Shown here: positions 15,043 through 24,211 of the stretch, piece by piece
Layout: each line of letters starts with the position of its first letter
Numbering within the stretch: the first letter of the stretch is position 1
NCBI GenBank assembly: GCA_031287815.1
Contig: JAITSM010000216.1
Location: 1 to 32,588, forward strand
Length of the DNA: 32,588 bases
Origin: Prevotellaceae bacterium
GTDB lineage: Bacteria; Bacteroidota; Bacteroidia; Bacteroidales; UBA932
Direction: 5' to 3'
Program-made: the position numbers and the translations under genes
The notes under the pieces: generated by a model
Told to the model about the DNA's origin: nothing
What the model saw: only the letters and a program-made list of their open reading frames with translations
The model's database searches: none

Positions 15043-15066
15043 CCTGAAACCTTAAAAAGTTTTACG

Positions 15067-15074
15067 TACCTTTG
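15067..15074 (+). promoter_or_regulatory. -7 box of the TlpA-like gene
   Basis: TACCTTTG followed by C, 28 bases before the ATG at 15103. No clear TTG at the usual distance. Confidence 0.55.
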
Positions 15075-15102
15075 CGTAAACTTTATTTAATAACCAATTA
15101 TT

Positions 15103-16284
15103 ATGGTAAAAAAGCTTTTAATATTACTGTTTGCAACGGCGTTGCTTTTTGCCTGCAGCATGGAAAACCAAAATATCATTAAAGGAACTATTGATGGTTT
15201 GGAAGCAGGCGACAGGATTGTCCTGTCTGTAGAAGACCCCGATGCCTCCTTATGGATAGCCGTCGATTCGGCGGTGGTAACCAAAACGGGAGAATTTACG
15301 CTCAAAACCAGCGTGAGCGACAATTACGTTAGGCTAACCCATTTAAAAGATGGAGAAAAATTTAAAAAAACAGGTACGGAAACGAGACCAACATTTACTA
15401 ATTATTTTTTGGAATCTTATGCCACGCTGAGTGTAACAGGTAACGCAGACGATTGGTTTTACTTAAAAATAACCGGTGGGTTATACGATTTTCTCGATAT
15501 GCAGGAGATTAACCGGATTACAGACAGCGCTTTGGTTATTCACAAAGAAGGATACAAAATGTATGAACAGTCACGGAAAACAGACGACACCGCCTTACAA
15601 AACAAAGGTGTAGCATTGATTAACCAAGCTGGCGATATATTAATAAGTGCAAAGGTTCTCGAAAAAGAGTTTGTAAAAAAATATCCCGATAAGGCGTATT
15701 CGGCAGGATTGATGATATATGATCATGAGTTGAAAGGCGACATCAATAAATACGAAGCGGCGTTTTATTCCCTTTCGCCGGCGGTACAAAATTCGCCGGT
15801 AGGAATATATGTAAAGAATTATATTGCGAATACCCGTGCGTCGGAAGTTGGCGTCACCGCCCCTGATTTTAGCCAGAAAGCGCTGGACGGGCAAGAGGTT
15901 ACCCTGTCGAAATTCAGAGGGAAATATGTATTGCTTGATTTCTGGGGCTCCTGGTGCGGCCCTTGCCGCGAATCAAGCCCCTTGCTGGTAAAACTATATA
16001 AAAGTTTAAAAGAAAAAGGAGTGAATATCGAATTTATAGGCATTGCATGCAACGAACAACAAGATGCAGATTGGATAGCAGCCATTGAAAGAGATAATTT
16101 GTCATGGATACATTTGAACGATAGCCATGCGGAAAAAGGGAAATCCATTCTAAAACAATATGCTGTTTTTAGTTTTCCCACCTGTGTATTGGTATCGCCG
16201 GAAGGAACAATCGCCTATAAAGAACACCCGGTACGCATTATTCCAAAAATAAAAGAATTATTTGAAAAAGACGCCCTGCATTGA
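15103..16284 (+). CDS. TlpA-family thiol:disulfide oxidoreductase lipoprotein with DUF4369-like N-terminus
   Basis: 393 residues. A lipoprotein signal with lipobox LLFAC at about residues 14-18 points to membrane anchoring on the periplasmic side. Residues about 25-130 (IIKGTIDGLEAGDRIVLSVE and following strands) look like the DUF4369 domain often found ahead of such thioredoxins in Bacteroidetes. A helical linker follows, then a thioredoxin/AhpC-TSA fold from about 248 with APDFSQKALDGQEVTLSKF and the active site W284-C285-G-P-C288, and the cis-Pro segment FSFPTCVLV. The family reduces or exchanges disulfides of exported proteins. Its neighbour on the left is a Cys-rich exported protein, so a functional link is tempting but unproven. 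It is transcribed alone, divergently from that gene. Confidence 0.9.
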   Translation: MVKKLLILLFATALLFACSMENQNIIKGTIDGLEAGDRIVLSVEDPDASLWIAVDSAVVTKTGEFTLKTSVSDNYVRLTHLKDGEKFKKTGTETRPTFTNYFLESYATLSVTGNADDWFYLKITGGLYDFLDMQEINRITDSALVIHKEGYKMYEQSRKTDDTALQNKGVALINQAGDILISAKVLEKEFVKKYPDKAYSAGLMIYDHELKGDINKYEAAFYSLSPAVQNSPVGIYVKNYIANTRASEVGVTAPDFSQKALDGQEVTLSKFRGKYVLLDFWGSWCGPCRESSPLLVKLYKSLKEKGVNIEFIGIACNEQQDADWIAAIERDNLSWIHLNDSHAEKGKSILKQYAVFSFPTCVLVSPEGTIAYKEHPVRIIPKIKELFEKDALH

Positions 16285-16488
16285 TAGGGGCGGATCTTTA
16301 CTTTGTTCCAGACGGCGCCGAACAATCCAAAGCGTATGAAAAATGTATTATGGACGCACAGGGTTAACTACCTGCGGGCGCATTAAACCTATGCAAAAAA
16401 ATGCAGTCAAAGCAGCTGTATTTCTTAGCTATATTGACGTATGGGGCAGGGATGAAATAATTTTTTTTTTGTAAAAACAGTATTTTTT

Positions 16489-16519
16489 TTGTACAATTCG
16501 GTTTTATTTAGTTACTTTG
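16489..16519 (+). promoter_or_regulatory. Promoter of the type IX secretion operon
   Basis: TTG at 16489-16491, 20-base spacer, TTACTTTG at 16512-16519 followed by C (one mismatch to TAnnTTTG). It lies 37 bases before the porP ATG. Two poly-T runs precede it (16461-16470 and 16483-16490). Confidence 0.6.
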
Positions 16520-16555
16520 CAAAATTACTTTATTTAGAAATTGGGGATAGAGTGC

Positions 16556-17494
16556 ATGATGATGTGGTACAAAATACTTCCGGCAATAGCCTTCATGGGG
16601 CTTGCCGGTGAAGTTTCAGCACAACAAGACGCCCAATTTAATTTATGGTTTATGAACCCGACCTTTATCAATCCGGGACATGCAGGGAATACGCAGGAAG
16701 AAATGTTCTGCGCCTCCGGCTACAACAGGCTGGAGTTACGGGGCTTTGATGAAGCCCCCGTTTCTACGGTGCTAAACGTGCATGGGCCGGTGAATATATT
16801 TGGCGTGCGTAGCGGTATCAGCGTTACGCTACAGAACGAGCTGGCAGGTTTCCTGCGCGCTCCGGGATTAAATTTGGGCTATGCCTACCGCCATTCGCTG
16901 GGCGCGGGGGAGATAGGAATAGGGGCGTCGCTGGGGTTTATCAGCAGCTGGTATGCTTCGAACACCTGGAATCTGCCCGACGGCAGCGCCGACCCGGTGG
17001 CGCCGAGCCAGGAAAATGCAGGGATAGCTTTCGATTTGGGCGCAGGCGCCTATTATTCCGATTCCCGCTGGGTTGGCGGATTGTCGTTCACGCACCTTAC
17101 CAGCCCGAAGTTAGGCGTCGACAACAATGCGCGGTACCGCCCCACGCTGTATGCTATGGGCGGATATACCTTTTTTGCGGACAGCGTGACGTGGCTGATA
17201 ACGCCCATGCTGTGGATTGTGTCCGACTTTGCGCAAGCCAGCTATCACGCAGCTTGCCATGCGATGTATAAAAAAAAATACTGGGGGGGTATCAACTACC
17301 GTTGGGGGCAGGCGATTATCGCGATGGCGGGAATGGAGGTTTTCGACGGGTTGAATATCGCCTATGCTTACGAGTACGCCACTTCCCGGCTAAGCCGCTT
17401 CAGCAGGGGGACGCATGAATTGATGTTAAGCTATTCGTTCGCAGTAAAAGCAGTGCGGGGAACGCAGCGGTATAAAAGTATAAGATATTTGTAA
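16556..17494 (+). CDS. porP: PorP/SprF family type IX secretion outer-membrane protein
   Basis: 312 residues from the ATG at 16556; two further in-frame ATGs follow at once, and the TTG at 16541 is less likely. Signal peptide ends at GEVSA before QQDAQFNLWFMNPTFINPGH, which is the characteristic start of mature PorP/SprF proteins (a Q-rich start followed by N-P and P-x-x-A-G). The rest is a beta-barrel with Gly/aromatic strands such as GEIGIGASLGFISSWY, ending in ELMLSYSFAV and a short basic tail. PorP/SprF proteins are outer-membrane partners of the type IX system, involved in surface anchoring or in specific substrate export. It is first in the order porP-gldK-gldL-gldM-gldN, the same as the por operon of Porphyromonas gingivalis. 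Confidence 0.93.
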   Translation: MMMWYKILPAIAFMGLAGEVSAQQDAQFNLWFMNPTFINPGHAGNTQEEMFCASGYNRLELRGFDEAPVSTVLNVHGPVNIFGVRSGISVTLQNELAGFLRAPGLNLGYAYRHSLGAGEIGIGASLGFISSWYASNTWNLPDGSADPVAPSQENAGIAFDLGAGAYYSDSRWVGGLSFTHLTSPKLGVDNNARYRPTLYAMGGYTFFADSVTWLITPMLWIVSDFAQASYHAACHAMYKKKYWGGINYRWGQAIIAMAGMEVFDGLNIAYAYEYATSRLSRFSRGTHELMLSYSFAVKAVRGTQRYKSIRYL

Positions 17495-17514
17495 AATTAA
17501 AAATACATTAAAAT

Positions 17515-18858
17515 ATGAATAAGTCGCTCTACTTGCTTGTGGTTATTGTATTATCCTTCTGCCTCTATGGGTGTATGAAGACTAATTATGGCTACACAGG
17601 CGAATTGTCGCGTGGAACAAAGGGAAAAACCATCACCTCTTCGGAATTGCCACCCAATGGAATGGTATATGTCCCTTCCGGGCACGTGGTGATCGGAAAT
17701 AACGACCAGGACATTTTGTGGGCAATGAATGCTATTCCCCGTACTATCACGATCAACGCTTTTTGGATGGATCAAACGGAAATTACCAATTTTGAGTACC
17801 GGCAGTTTACAAGCTATGTACGGGATTCTATCATCCGCTCGCTGATAGGCGCAGAAGACGAAAATTTCTTTTTGCCGGAAGACGAAGACGAGGATTATAG
17901 CGAGGACAGTAGACGGCCGCTGGACTGGCGGGCGCGCATCAATCGTAAAGACGCTACGCACCGTACGCTTCTCCGGGAGATAAATTACTCCGGCGACGAA
18001 GCTATTTTCAACCGGGCGGAAATTGACGTCCGGAAATTGATTTATGAATATTCGTGGATAGACTACCAGCAGGCCGCTAATGCGCACTATGACGCGGAAC
18101 AGAAAAAATATCTCGGTTTTATCATCAACGCGCAGGGAGAACGCGAAGAAATACGCGACCGCCGGTCATTTATTATGAAAGAATCGGTTTACGTGTATCC
18201 CGACACGTTGTGCTGGATACGCGATTTTGCTTTCTCCTACAACGAGCCTTTTGTGACCAGTTATTTTTCCCACATATCTTATAATGATTACCCGGTAGTA
18301 GGCGTTTCGTGGAAACAGGCTACGGCGTTTTGCTGGTGGCGGACGAACATGATTTATTCCAGCCTGGAAGGGAATTATCCCAACCCTTACCGGTTGCCGA
18401 ATGAAGCGGAATGGGAATATGCAGCGCGCGGCGGCTTGGAAAGCGAGCTGTATCCCTGGGGCGGCCCGTATACGACCAACAAAGAAGGCTGCTATTTGGC
18501 GAATTTCAAACCGCAACGCGGGAAATATGAGCTGGACGGCGGCGTTTATACCATGCCGGTGGGTTCTTACGAGCCGAACGATTACGGGCTGTACGACATG
18601 GCCGGCAACGTGTCCGAATGGACGTCCAATACATTCGATGAAAACGCCTATAGCCAGTACCACGATTTGGAGCCGAATTATACCACCAATCCCAGGGGCT
18701 CCGACGCAAGCGTGTTTAAACGCAAAGTAGTGCGCGGCGGCTCGTGGAAAGACATTTCGTTTTTCCTGCAATGCGGCACGCGGATGTATGAATACCAGGA
18801 TTCAACCAAGTCCTATATTGGATTCCGTTGCGTACGCTCCTATATGGGAACCCGTTAA
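17515..18858 (+). CDS. gldK: Type IX secretion / gliding lipoprotein GldK (PorK)
   Basis: 447 residues. Lipoprotein signal with Cys20 in LYGC. From about residue 47 the protein is an FGE-sulfatase (formylglycine-generating-enzyme-like) fold: MVYVPSGHVVIGNN, FWMDQTEITNFEYRQF, PVVGVSWKQATAFCWW, YRLPNEAEWEYAARGG, YGLYDMAGNVSEWTS, then VVRGGSWKD and GFRCVRS. GldK forms, with GldN, a large periplasmic ring on the inner face of the outer membrane. A very acidic insert (PEDEDEDYSED) lies near residues 122-132. The gene starts 20 bases after porP and 32 bases before gldL. Confidence 0.96.
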   Translation: MNKSLYLLVVIVLSFCLYGCMKTNYGYTGELSRGTKGKTITSSELPPNGMVYVPSGHVVIGNNDQDILWAMNAIPRTITINAFWMDQTEITNFEYRQFTSYVRDSIIRSLIGAEDENFFLPEDEDEDYSEDSRRPLDWRARINRKDATHRTLLREINYSGDEAIFNRAEIDVRKLIYEYSWIDYQQAANAHYDAEQKKYLGFIINAQGEREEIRDRRSFIMKESVYVYPDTLCWIRDFAFSYNEPFVTSYFSHISYNDYPVVGVSWKQATAFCWWRTNMIYSSLEGNYPNPYRLPNEAEWEYAARGGLESELYPWGGPYTTNKEGCYLANFKPQRGKYELDGGVYTMPVGSYEPNDYGLYDMAGNVSEWTSNTFDENAYSQYHDLEPNYTTNPRGSDASVFKRKVVRGGSWKDISFFLQCGTRMYEYQDSTKSYIGFRCVRSYMGTR

Positions 18859-18890
18859 AAAATTAAAAACAACAACTAAAAATACTAATT

Positions 18891-19847
18891 ATGGCATTCT
18901 TTCAATTCGTAGAAAAAAAAGGCTGGAAGACATTTATGGCCAAAATGTATGGCTGGGGAGCGTCTTTGGTTATTATCGGCGCATTGTTTAAACTGCAACA
19001 CTGGCCAATGGCAGGATATATGCTTACTATCGGTATGAGCATTGAGTGTATCATTTTCTTTTTCTCGGCATTTGAGCCGCTTCCGCTCGACTATCACTGG
19101 GATGCGGTATTTCCTGAATTGGGAGACAGGCATGGCGTGGCAGATAAAGCGGCGCCAAGCGTGCGGAAAAGACAAGGTTTGGATATAGATTCCGACTCGG
19201 CGGAAAACCTGAAAACGAATGTAGAGCGTTTTAACCAATCGGTAAGCAGCCTCGGCGCATTAGCTACCGTAGCCGACGCTTCCAACCGTTTTGTCGGCGG
19301 GTTGCAGCAGGCGGCGGGCAATATGACAATACTCAACCAGACCGCCCAGACGTTTGCTTCCGCTTACAACGAAACAGCGCAAACCATTATGGCCGGCGGG
19401 CAACAGGCGAATGTCAACTTAGCCACCTTGAACCAGACCACGCAAGCCTTTGCCAATGCATACAACGAAGCGGCGAAAACCATTGCGTCGGGCGGGCAAC
19501 AGGCTTCCGCTAATTTAACGGCATTGAGCCAAACGACACAAGCCTTCGCCTCCGCTTACAACGAAACAGCAAAAACCATTACGGCCGGCGGGCAACAGGC
19601 AAACGCTAATTTGGCGGCACTAAACAAAAATTTGCAAGCCGTGAATACCTCCTACGAATTATACATGCAAGAACATAAAGGATATGTTGAGCATAACCAA
19701 AAACTACTGACGGTAATGGACAACTCGGCAAAACAATCACAGTACTTCGACCGGCAAATGATTGAACTGAATAAACTGATTGCCGAACTTAATACGGTAT
19801 ATACATCGGTAGTCCATACGGTAAATACGACTTTGAAAAAACGATAG
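18891..19847 (+). CDS. gldL: Type IX secretion motor protein GldL (PorL), long form with internal repeats
   Basis: 318 residues. Two transmembrane helices lie at about 20-35 (MYGWGASLVIIGALF) and 41-61 (AGYMLTIGMSIECIIFFFSAF), with KLQHWP between them; Glu52 in the second helix is the likely proton-path residue. Together with GldM it forms the proton-driven inner-membrane motor of the type IX system. Residues 148-243 are three tandem 32-residue repeats of the pattern LNQTTQAFASAYNETAKTI followed by GGQQANANLAA, part of the cytoplasmic helical region. The C-terminus continues as a coiled coil (MIELNKLIAELNTVY). The length is near the PorL type (about 310) rather than the shorter Flavobacterium GldL, as I recall. 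Confidence 0.95.
   Translation: MAFFQFVEKKGWKTFMAKMYGWGASLVIIGALFKLQHWPMAGYMLTIGMSIECIIFFFSAFEPLPLDYHWDAVFPELGDRHGVADKAAPSVRKRQGLDIDSDSAENLKTNVERFNQSVSSLGALATVADASNRFVGGLQQAAGNMTILNQTAQTFASAYNETAQTIMAGGQQANVNLATLNQTTQAFANAYNEAAKTIASGGQQASANLTALSQTTQAFASAYNETAKTITAGGQQANANLAALNKNLQAVNTSYELYMQEHKGYVEHNQKLLTVMDNSAKQSQYFDRQMIELNKLIAELNTVYTSVVHTVNTTLKKR
19332..19619 (+). repeat. Three 96-bp in-frame tandem repeats inside gldL
   Basis: Units at 19332-19427, 19428-19523 and 19524-19619, each encoding 32 residues. All contain the codons for AYNE near the middle and for GGQQA. The units differ at scattered sites but keep length exactly, so the helix register would be preserved if units were gained or lost. 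Confidence 0.85.
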
Positions 19848-19903
19848 CAGGTACCATGATGGAATGTACCAAAATATTCACAAGCTACTTAAATTAAAAA
19901 ATT

Positions 19904-21448
19904 ATGGCAGGCGGCAAACTCACTCCTCGTCAAAAAATGATCAACATGATGTACTTGGTGCTAACGGCTATGTTAGCGCTGAATGTATCTGTTGAAGTAT
20001 TGGACGCATTTGTGCTTATCAACAAAAGCCTCAGGCAAAGTATTGAGACCACCCGCATAAAAAATAAAGCCGAGTTGTCTGACTTTGCGCGAGCAGCGGC
20101 AGAGAATCCCGAAAAAGTAGGCCCGTGGCAAGCCAAAGCCGAAGAAGTGCACGCAATGGCTGAAGCATTATATACCTATATTCAACAGCTGAAAGTACGA
20201 ATCGTAAAAGCCAGCGACGGGGAAGATGCAAAAGCAATAGAAGCGGACGGGCTCACTTTTGATTCGTGGGCTATCGAAGGGAAAGACAATACCGACGTAG
20301 CGTCGCGGATTTTGCTCGGCGACGGCAACGGCGAGGCTTATACCATCCGCAAAAAAATTATCGACTATAAAGAATTCTTGCTAGGAATGGCTACCGACAA
20401 TCCGCTGGTAACCGAATCTATTCACAATTTATTGCAAACCGACAATCCGCCGGAGATGTCCGACGGCATGCGCCACACTTGGGAAACCCAATTTGAAAGC
20501 ATTCCGCTGATTTCGGCAGTTTCGTTGCTGTCGAAATTCCAACTTGACATTCTCAACTGCGAAAGCGAAATGCTGAATCATTTGTCCGGTCAAATTGATG
20601 CGTCCGATTTTAAATTTTCAAATATCGACGTAGCGATTATTCCTACTTCCAATTATGTGTTGAAAGGCACGGAATATTCCGCCGAGATATTTTTGGCCGC
20701 TTATGACCCGACGGCGCGCCCGACTTTGCAAATAGGCGGGAGAACATATCAAGCCAACCCGACGGGAAAAATTACTTACAAATATCCGGCGCAAACAGTA
20801 GGGCCAGTGAATTTGAAAGGCAATATTGAATTTAACGGCCCTAGTGGAAAAACGACGCGCCCGGTAGCTATCCAGTTCCAGGTGGCGGAGCCCAACGTTG
20901 TTGTTTCGCCGACCAAAATGAATGTGGTGTATCGCGGCATAGAAAACCCTATCAGTATTTCATTGTCCGGCGTGCCGCCGGAAAGATTAATGCCTACCGT
21001 AACCAACGGTACCATGACGCGTGGCACAAACGAGTTTATCCTTGTTCCGGGTAACGGCAATATCTGCACGGTTTCCGTAGCATTCGACGGAAAGGATATG
21101 GGCGGCATGTCGTTTCGCGTAAAAAACCTGCCTATTCCCACGCCGCGCCTGGAAGGCATCGCGACAAAAAACGCGACAAAAGGCGACTTGATGGCTTCCC
21201 AGGGAATATTTGCCGAAATGAAAGATTTTGATTTCGATTTAAAATACCGGGTTACCTCATTCACGGTATCCGCCACCATTCAAGGTTATTTGGAAGAAAA
21301 AACATCCAACTCGCAATTGTTTACCGAAGAACAAAAACAATTGTTCAACCGGGTACGTTCCGGACAGCTCGTTGCGTTTACGAATATAATCGCTCGAGGC
21401 CCTAATGGCGATGTAGAGCTGCCGGACCTTACCGTAAAAGTTAGATAA
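19904..21448 (+). CDS. gldM: Type IX secretion motor/shaft protein GldM (PorM)
   Basis: 514 residues, the usual length. It starts MAGGKLTPRQKMINMMYLVL, the highly conserved N-terminus, followed by a single membrane helix (MMYLVLTAMLALNVSVEVLDAF). The periplasmic part (about residues 40-512) forms the elongated dimer of four domains seen in this family, ending GPNGDVELPDLTVKVR. The helix inserts into the GldL ring; rotation or movement of the periplasmic shaft energises export through contact with GldK/GldN. The gene lies 56 bases after gldL; the gap contains a small GGTAC/GTACC inverted repeat at 19850-19870. gldN starts 9 bases after its stop. Confidence 0.97.
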   Translation: MAGGKLTPRQKMINMMYLVLTAMLALNVSVEVLDAFVLINKSLRQSIETTRIKNKAELSDFARAAAENPEKVGPWQAKAEEVHAMAEALYTYIQQLKVRIVKASDGEDAKAIEADGLTFDSWAIEGKDNTDVASRILLGDGNGEAYTIRKKIIDYKEFLLGMATDNPLVTESIHNLLQTDNPPEMSDGMRHTWETQFESIPLISAVSLLSKFQLDILNCESEMLNHLSGQIDASDFKFSNIDVAIIPTSNYVLKGTEYSAEIFLAAYDPTARPTLQIGGRTYQANPTGKITYKYPAQTVGPVNLKGNIEFNGPSGKTTRPVAIQFQVAEPNVVVSPTKMNVVYRGIENPISISLSGVPPERLMPTVTNGTMTRGTNEFILVPGNGNICTVSVAFDGKDMGGMSFRVKNLPIPTPRLEGIATKNATKGDLMASQGIFAEMKDFDFDLKYRVTSFTVSATIQGYLEEKTSNSQLFTEEQKQLFNRVRSGQLVAFTNIIARGPNGDVELPDLTVKVR

Positions 21449-21457
21449 AAATTATTT

Positions 21458-22357
21458 ATGTGCAATATGAAACATTTTATTACATTTTCGTTATTTAGCA
21501 TTTTCCTGCTTGCCGGCAGTGGCGCAGTAGCCCAGCAACAGTTGCAACAAAAGCACAGTTTAGTGATGGACGGCGCATTTCACCGGGATATAATTCAGGA
21601 AAAAGAGCCTTTCCCCTACACTCCCATTCGCGAAGCCGATGTTGTGTGGGCGTCGAAAATATGGCGTATTATCGACCTGCGGGAAAAAATCAATTATCCG
21701 TTATACTATCCGACCGAAGTAATGCAAGGCCGCAAGAGTTTAGTGCAAGCATTGGTACAAGCCATTCAAGCCGGCAAAATAACGGCCTATGATACCGACT
21801 CCGACGAATTTACTACCGTATTGTCGCCTCAATCGCTTGTCTCACGCTTTAATGCCGCCGACCGCAAACAGGTAAGGCAAAAAATGGACGGCACAGGCGA
21901 TACTACCGTGACCATTCGCGGGCAAATCAACTGGAGCGAAGTGCAGGAACTGCTGATAAAGGAAGAATGGTTTTTCGATACCCGCTATTCGCAAATGTTT
22001 GTAAGGATTATTGGCATTTGCCCTATCCGCGTATATCACCGCCAACTGCGCACGGCAGACGGCGAAGATGAAGACGGCGAAAAAGTAAAAGCACGTTTAT
22101 TCTGGGTATATTACCCCGAAATACGTAAAACGCTGGCGAACACTCTTTGCTTTACCGGCGAAAACGAAATTTCCCAAATGTCGTTCGACGACTTGTTCCT
22201 CAAGCGTTATTTCAATTCCTATATCGTAGCGGAATCCAATAATCAAAATAACCGCCTGATAAGTTCTTACACCCGCAACGATTTTGAGATGATGCTGGAA
22301 TCGGAAAACATCAAAACAGAATTATTCAACAAAGAGCAGGATTTTTGGGAATATTAA
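21458..22357 (+). CDS. gldN: Type IX secretion protein GldN (PorN)
   Basis: 299 residues from ATG 21458; an ATG three codons later (21467) is also possible. Signal peptide ending GAVAQ. The body carries the family pattern: YTPIREADVVWASKIWRIID, LREKINYPLYYP, then IIGICPIRVYH and a C-terminal YTRNDFEMMLES. GldN/PorN binds GldK/PorK to form the periplasmic ring under the outer membrane. Last gene of the operon; the next feature is a tRNA with its own promoter. No clear terminator hairpin is seen in the 70 bases after the stop. Confidence 0.95.
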   Translation: MCNMKHFITFSLFSIFLLAGSGAVAQQQLQQKHSLVMDGAFHRDIIQEKEPFPYTPIREADVVWASKIWRIIDLREKINYPLYYPTEVMQGRKSLVQALVQAIQAGKITAYDTDSDEFTTVLSPQSLVSRFNAADRKQVRQKMDGTGDTTVTIRGQINWSEVQELLIKEEWFFDTRYSQMFVRIIGICPIRVYHRQLRTADGEDEDGEKVKARLFWVYYPEIRKTLANTLCFTGENEISQMSFDDLFLKRYFNSYIVAESNNQNNRLISSYTRNDFEMMLESENIKTELFNKEQDFWEY

Positions 22358-22384
22358 AAAAACATCCCATAATAAAAATTAAAT

Positions 22385-22415
22385 TTGCGCATCTGCCGAT
22401 TTTATCTTACTTTTG
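22385..22415 (+). promoter_or_regulatory. Promoter of tRNA-Ala
   Basis: TTG at 22385-22387, 20-base spacer and TACTTTTG at 22408-22415 match the housekeeping consensus; the tRNA begins 13 bases later. Confidence 0.75.
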
Positions 22416-22427
22416 CATTCCCAAAAT

Positions 22428-22501
<74 letters not shown>

Positions 22502-22577
22502 CAAGAAAGTGAAGCGTAAAGTGTAAAGAGGAATATCTAATGCTTTGCGCTTTCCATTTTGTTTATCGCATCACTTA

Positions 22578-23786
22578 ATGATTGAGAAAAAAACATATTT
22601 CACTGCGAACGCTGCGCCTGAAAAAACAACACTTGTCGGCATTATTACGCCGGAACAGGACGAGCGGAAATCGGCAGAATACTTGGAAGAATTGGCGTTT
22701 CTTGCGGAAACTGCCGGCATTGCCGCCGGCAAGCGTTTTACGCAACGGCTGGAATATGCCCATCCCAAAACCTATGTGGGTAGCGGGAAATTGCAGGAGA
22801 TAAAAGAATATATCCAGGCGCAGGAAATACGCACGGTCATTTTCGATGATGAATTAACGCCGTCGCAATTGCGCAATATTGAGCGGGAACTGGAATGCAG
22901 CATCCTCGACCGCACGGCGCTTATCCTGACAATCTTTGCCCAACGCGCCAAAACGGCTTATGCCAAAACGCAGGTAGAGTTGGCGCAATATCAATACCTG
23001 TTGCCGCGCCTCACACGCATGTGGACGCACTTGGAACGGCAACGCGGGGGAGGAGTTACCATGCGCGGTCCCGGCGAAACGCAAATCGAAACCGACCGCC
23101 GGATTGTGCTTACTAAAATCGCGTTACTGAAAGAACAATTGAAGAAAATCGACCGGCAAATGGCGTCGCAGCGCGGCAATCGCGGGCACATGGTGCGCCT
23201 GTCGCTCGTGGGTTACACGAATGTGGGCAAAAGCACGATCATGAATTTATTGTCGAAAAGCGAAGTGTTTGCCGAAAACAAACTCTTCGCTACGTTGGAT
23301 ACAACGGTGCGGAAAGTGGTTATCGAGAATGTGCCGTTTCTGTTGAGCGACACGGTGGGCTTCATCCGCAAGTTGCCGCACCAGCTGGTGGAATCGTTCA
23401 AAAGCACGCTCGATGAGGTGCGCGAAGCCGACGTCCTGATTCATGTTGTGGATATTTCGCACCCGAACTTTGAGGAACAAATCAACGTAGTGAACCAAAC
23501 CTTGCAGGAGATAGGCGCTAAGGATAAACCTGTGTACATCGTCTTTAATAAAATAGATGCTTATTCGTTTACCGAGCCAGACCCGTTTGCAGTGCTGCCG
23601 GTGGAAAAAGAGCAGGTATCGTTAAGCGAGTTGCAAAAAACGTGGATGGACAAAGCGCACAGCCCTTCTATTTTTATTTCGGCAAAAGAAAAAACCAATA
23701 TCGAAAAACTCCGCACCGACATTTTTCACATTGTATCCGAAATACAGGCCGGGCGTTATCCATTCAATAAAACAGACGGTTTGTAA
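22578..23786 (+). CDS. hflX: GTPase HflX
   Basis: 402 residues from the ATG at 22578; the TTG at 22545 would add 11 unlikely residues. HflX is a ribosome-binding GTPase that can split stalled 70S ribosomes. The N-terminal domain has YVGSGKLQEI and VIFDDELTPSQLRNIE, followed by the glycine-rich segment RGGGVTMRGPGETQIETDRR and a coiled helix. The G domain has G1 at residues 212-220 (GYTNVGKST), G3 DTVGFI with FIRKLPHQLVESFKSTLDE, and G4 NKID. The C-terminus holds ISAKE (G5). It stands alone behind tRNA-Ala. Confidence 0.96.
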   Translation: MIEKKTYFTANAAPEKTTLVGIITPEQDERKSAEYLEELAFLAETAGIAAGKRFTQRLEYAHPKTYVGSGKLQEIKEYIQAQEIRTVIFDDELTPSQLRNIERELECSILDRTALILTIFAQRAKTAYAKTQVELAQYQYLLPRLTRMWTHLERQRGGGVTMRGPGETQIETDRRIVLTKIALLKEQLKKIDRQMASQRGNRGHMVRLSLVGYTNVGKSTIMNLLSKSEVFAENKLFATLDTTVRKVVIENVPFLLSDTVGFIRKLPHQLVESFKSTLDEVREADVLIHVVDISHPNFEEQINVVNQTLQEIGAKDKPVYIVFNKIDAYSFTEPDPFAVLPVEKEQVSLSELQKTWMDKAHSPSIFISAKEKTNIEKLRTDIFHIVSEIQAGRYPFNKTDGL

Positions 23787-23824
23787 TGGCGTGATAGCAG
23801 GCGTTAACAGGCGCCTTCCTGTGG

Positions 23825-24211
23825 CTAAAAGATATTTCGCGCAATCCAATATATTATAATAATGAATAACACGGAAAGAATAAACTTCCTTCCCGATAAT
23901 TTCCGGTATAATTGCGGGGCGCGCTTTTTCCCTCCGAAACAGGTAAGGTAAACAAGCAGGAAAACCAGTAATAATGCCGGAATGAGCAGGAGGTTATAAC
24001 AAAATGCCTCGCCGATGCGTAAGTGCAGCAGGCTGTGGATAGCGCGTTGCGAGCCGCAGCCGGGACATTGGAAACCGGTAACCCGATAAAATAAACAGGG
24101 CGGAAAGAATCCTTTCTCCGGATTAAAAATAAAATATACCCCTCCCAATAATATCAGGCAGATGATGATGAGGCTTGCCTTCTTGTAATTCGACAGGCGG
24201 GCGGGCGACAT
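23825..24211 (-). CDS. DUF2752 family small membrane protein
   Basis: 128 residues. The signature FNPEKGFFPPCLFYRVTGF followed by CPGCGSQRAIHSLLH is that of DUF2752, with the C-x2-C-G and R-A-x-H pattern. Three hydrophobic segments (about 12-30, 70-92 and 108-125) suggest a multipass inner-membrane protein. Function unknown to me. Its ATG follows immediately on the stop of the upstream zinc-ribbon/CD225 gene (TAAATG), so the two are translationally coupled; this pairing is frequent in Bacteroidetes as I recall. Confidence 0.85.
   Translation of the reverse strand: MSPARLSNYKKASLIIICLILLGGVYFIFNPEKGFFPPCLFYRVTGFQCPGCGSQRAIHSLLHLRIGEAFCYNLLLIPALLLVFLLVYLTCFGGKKRAPQLYRKLSGRKFILSVLFIIIIYWIARNIF

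Noticed and set aside
22545..22577. TTG start for HflX
   Set aside because: ATG at 22578 fits family length, and the extra residues look like leader DNA.
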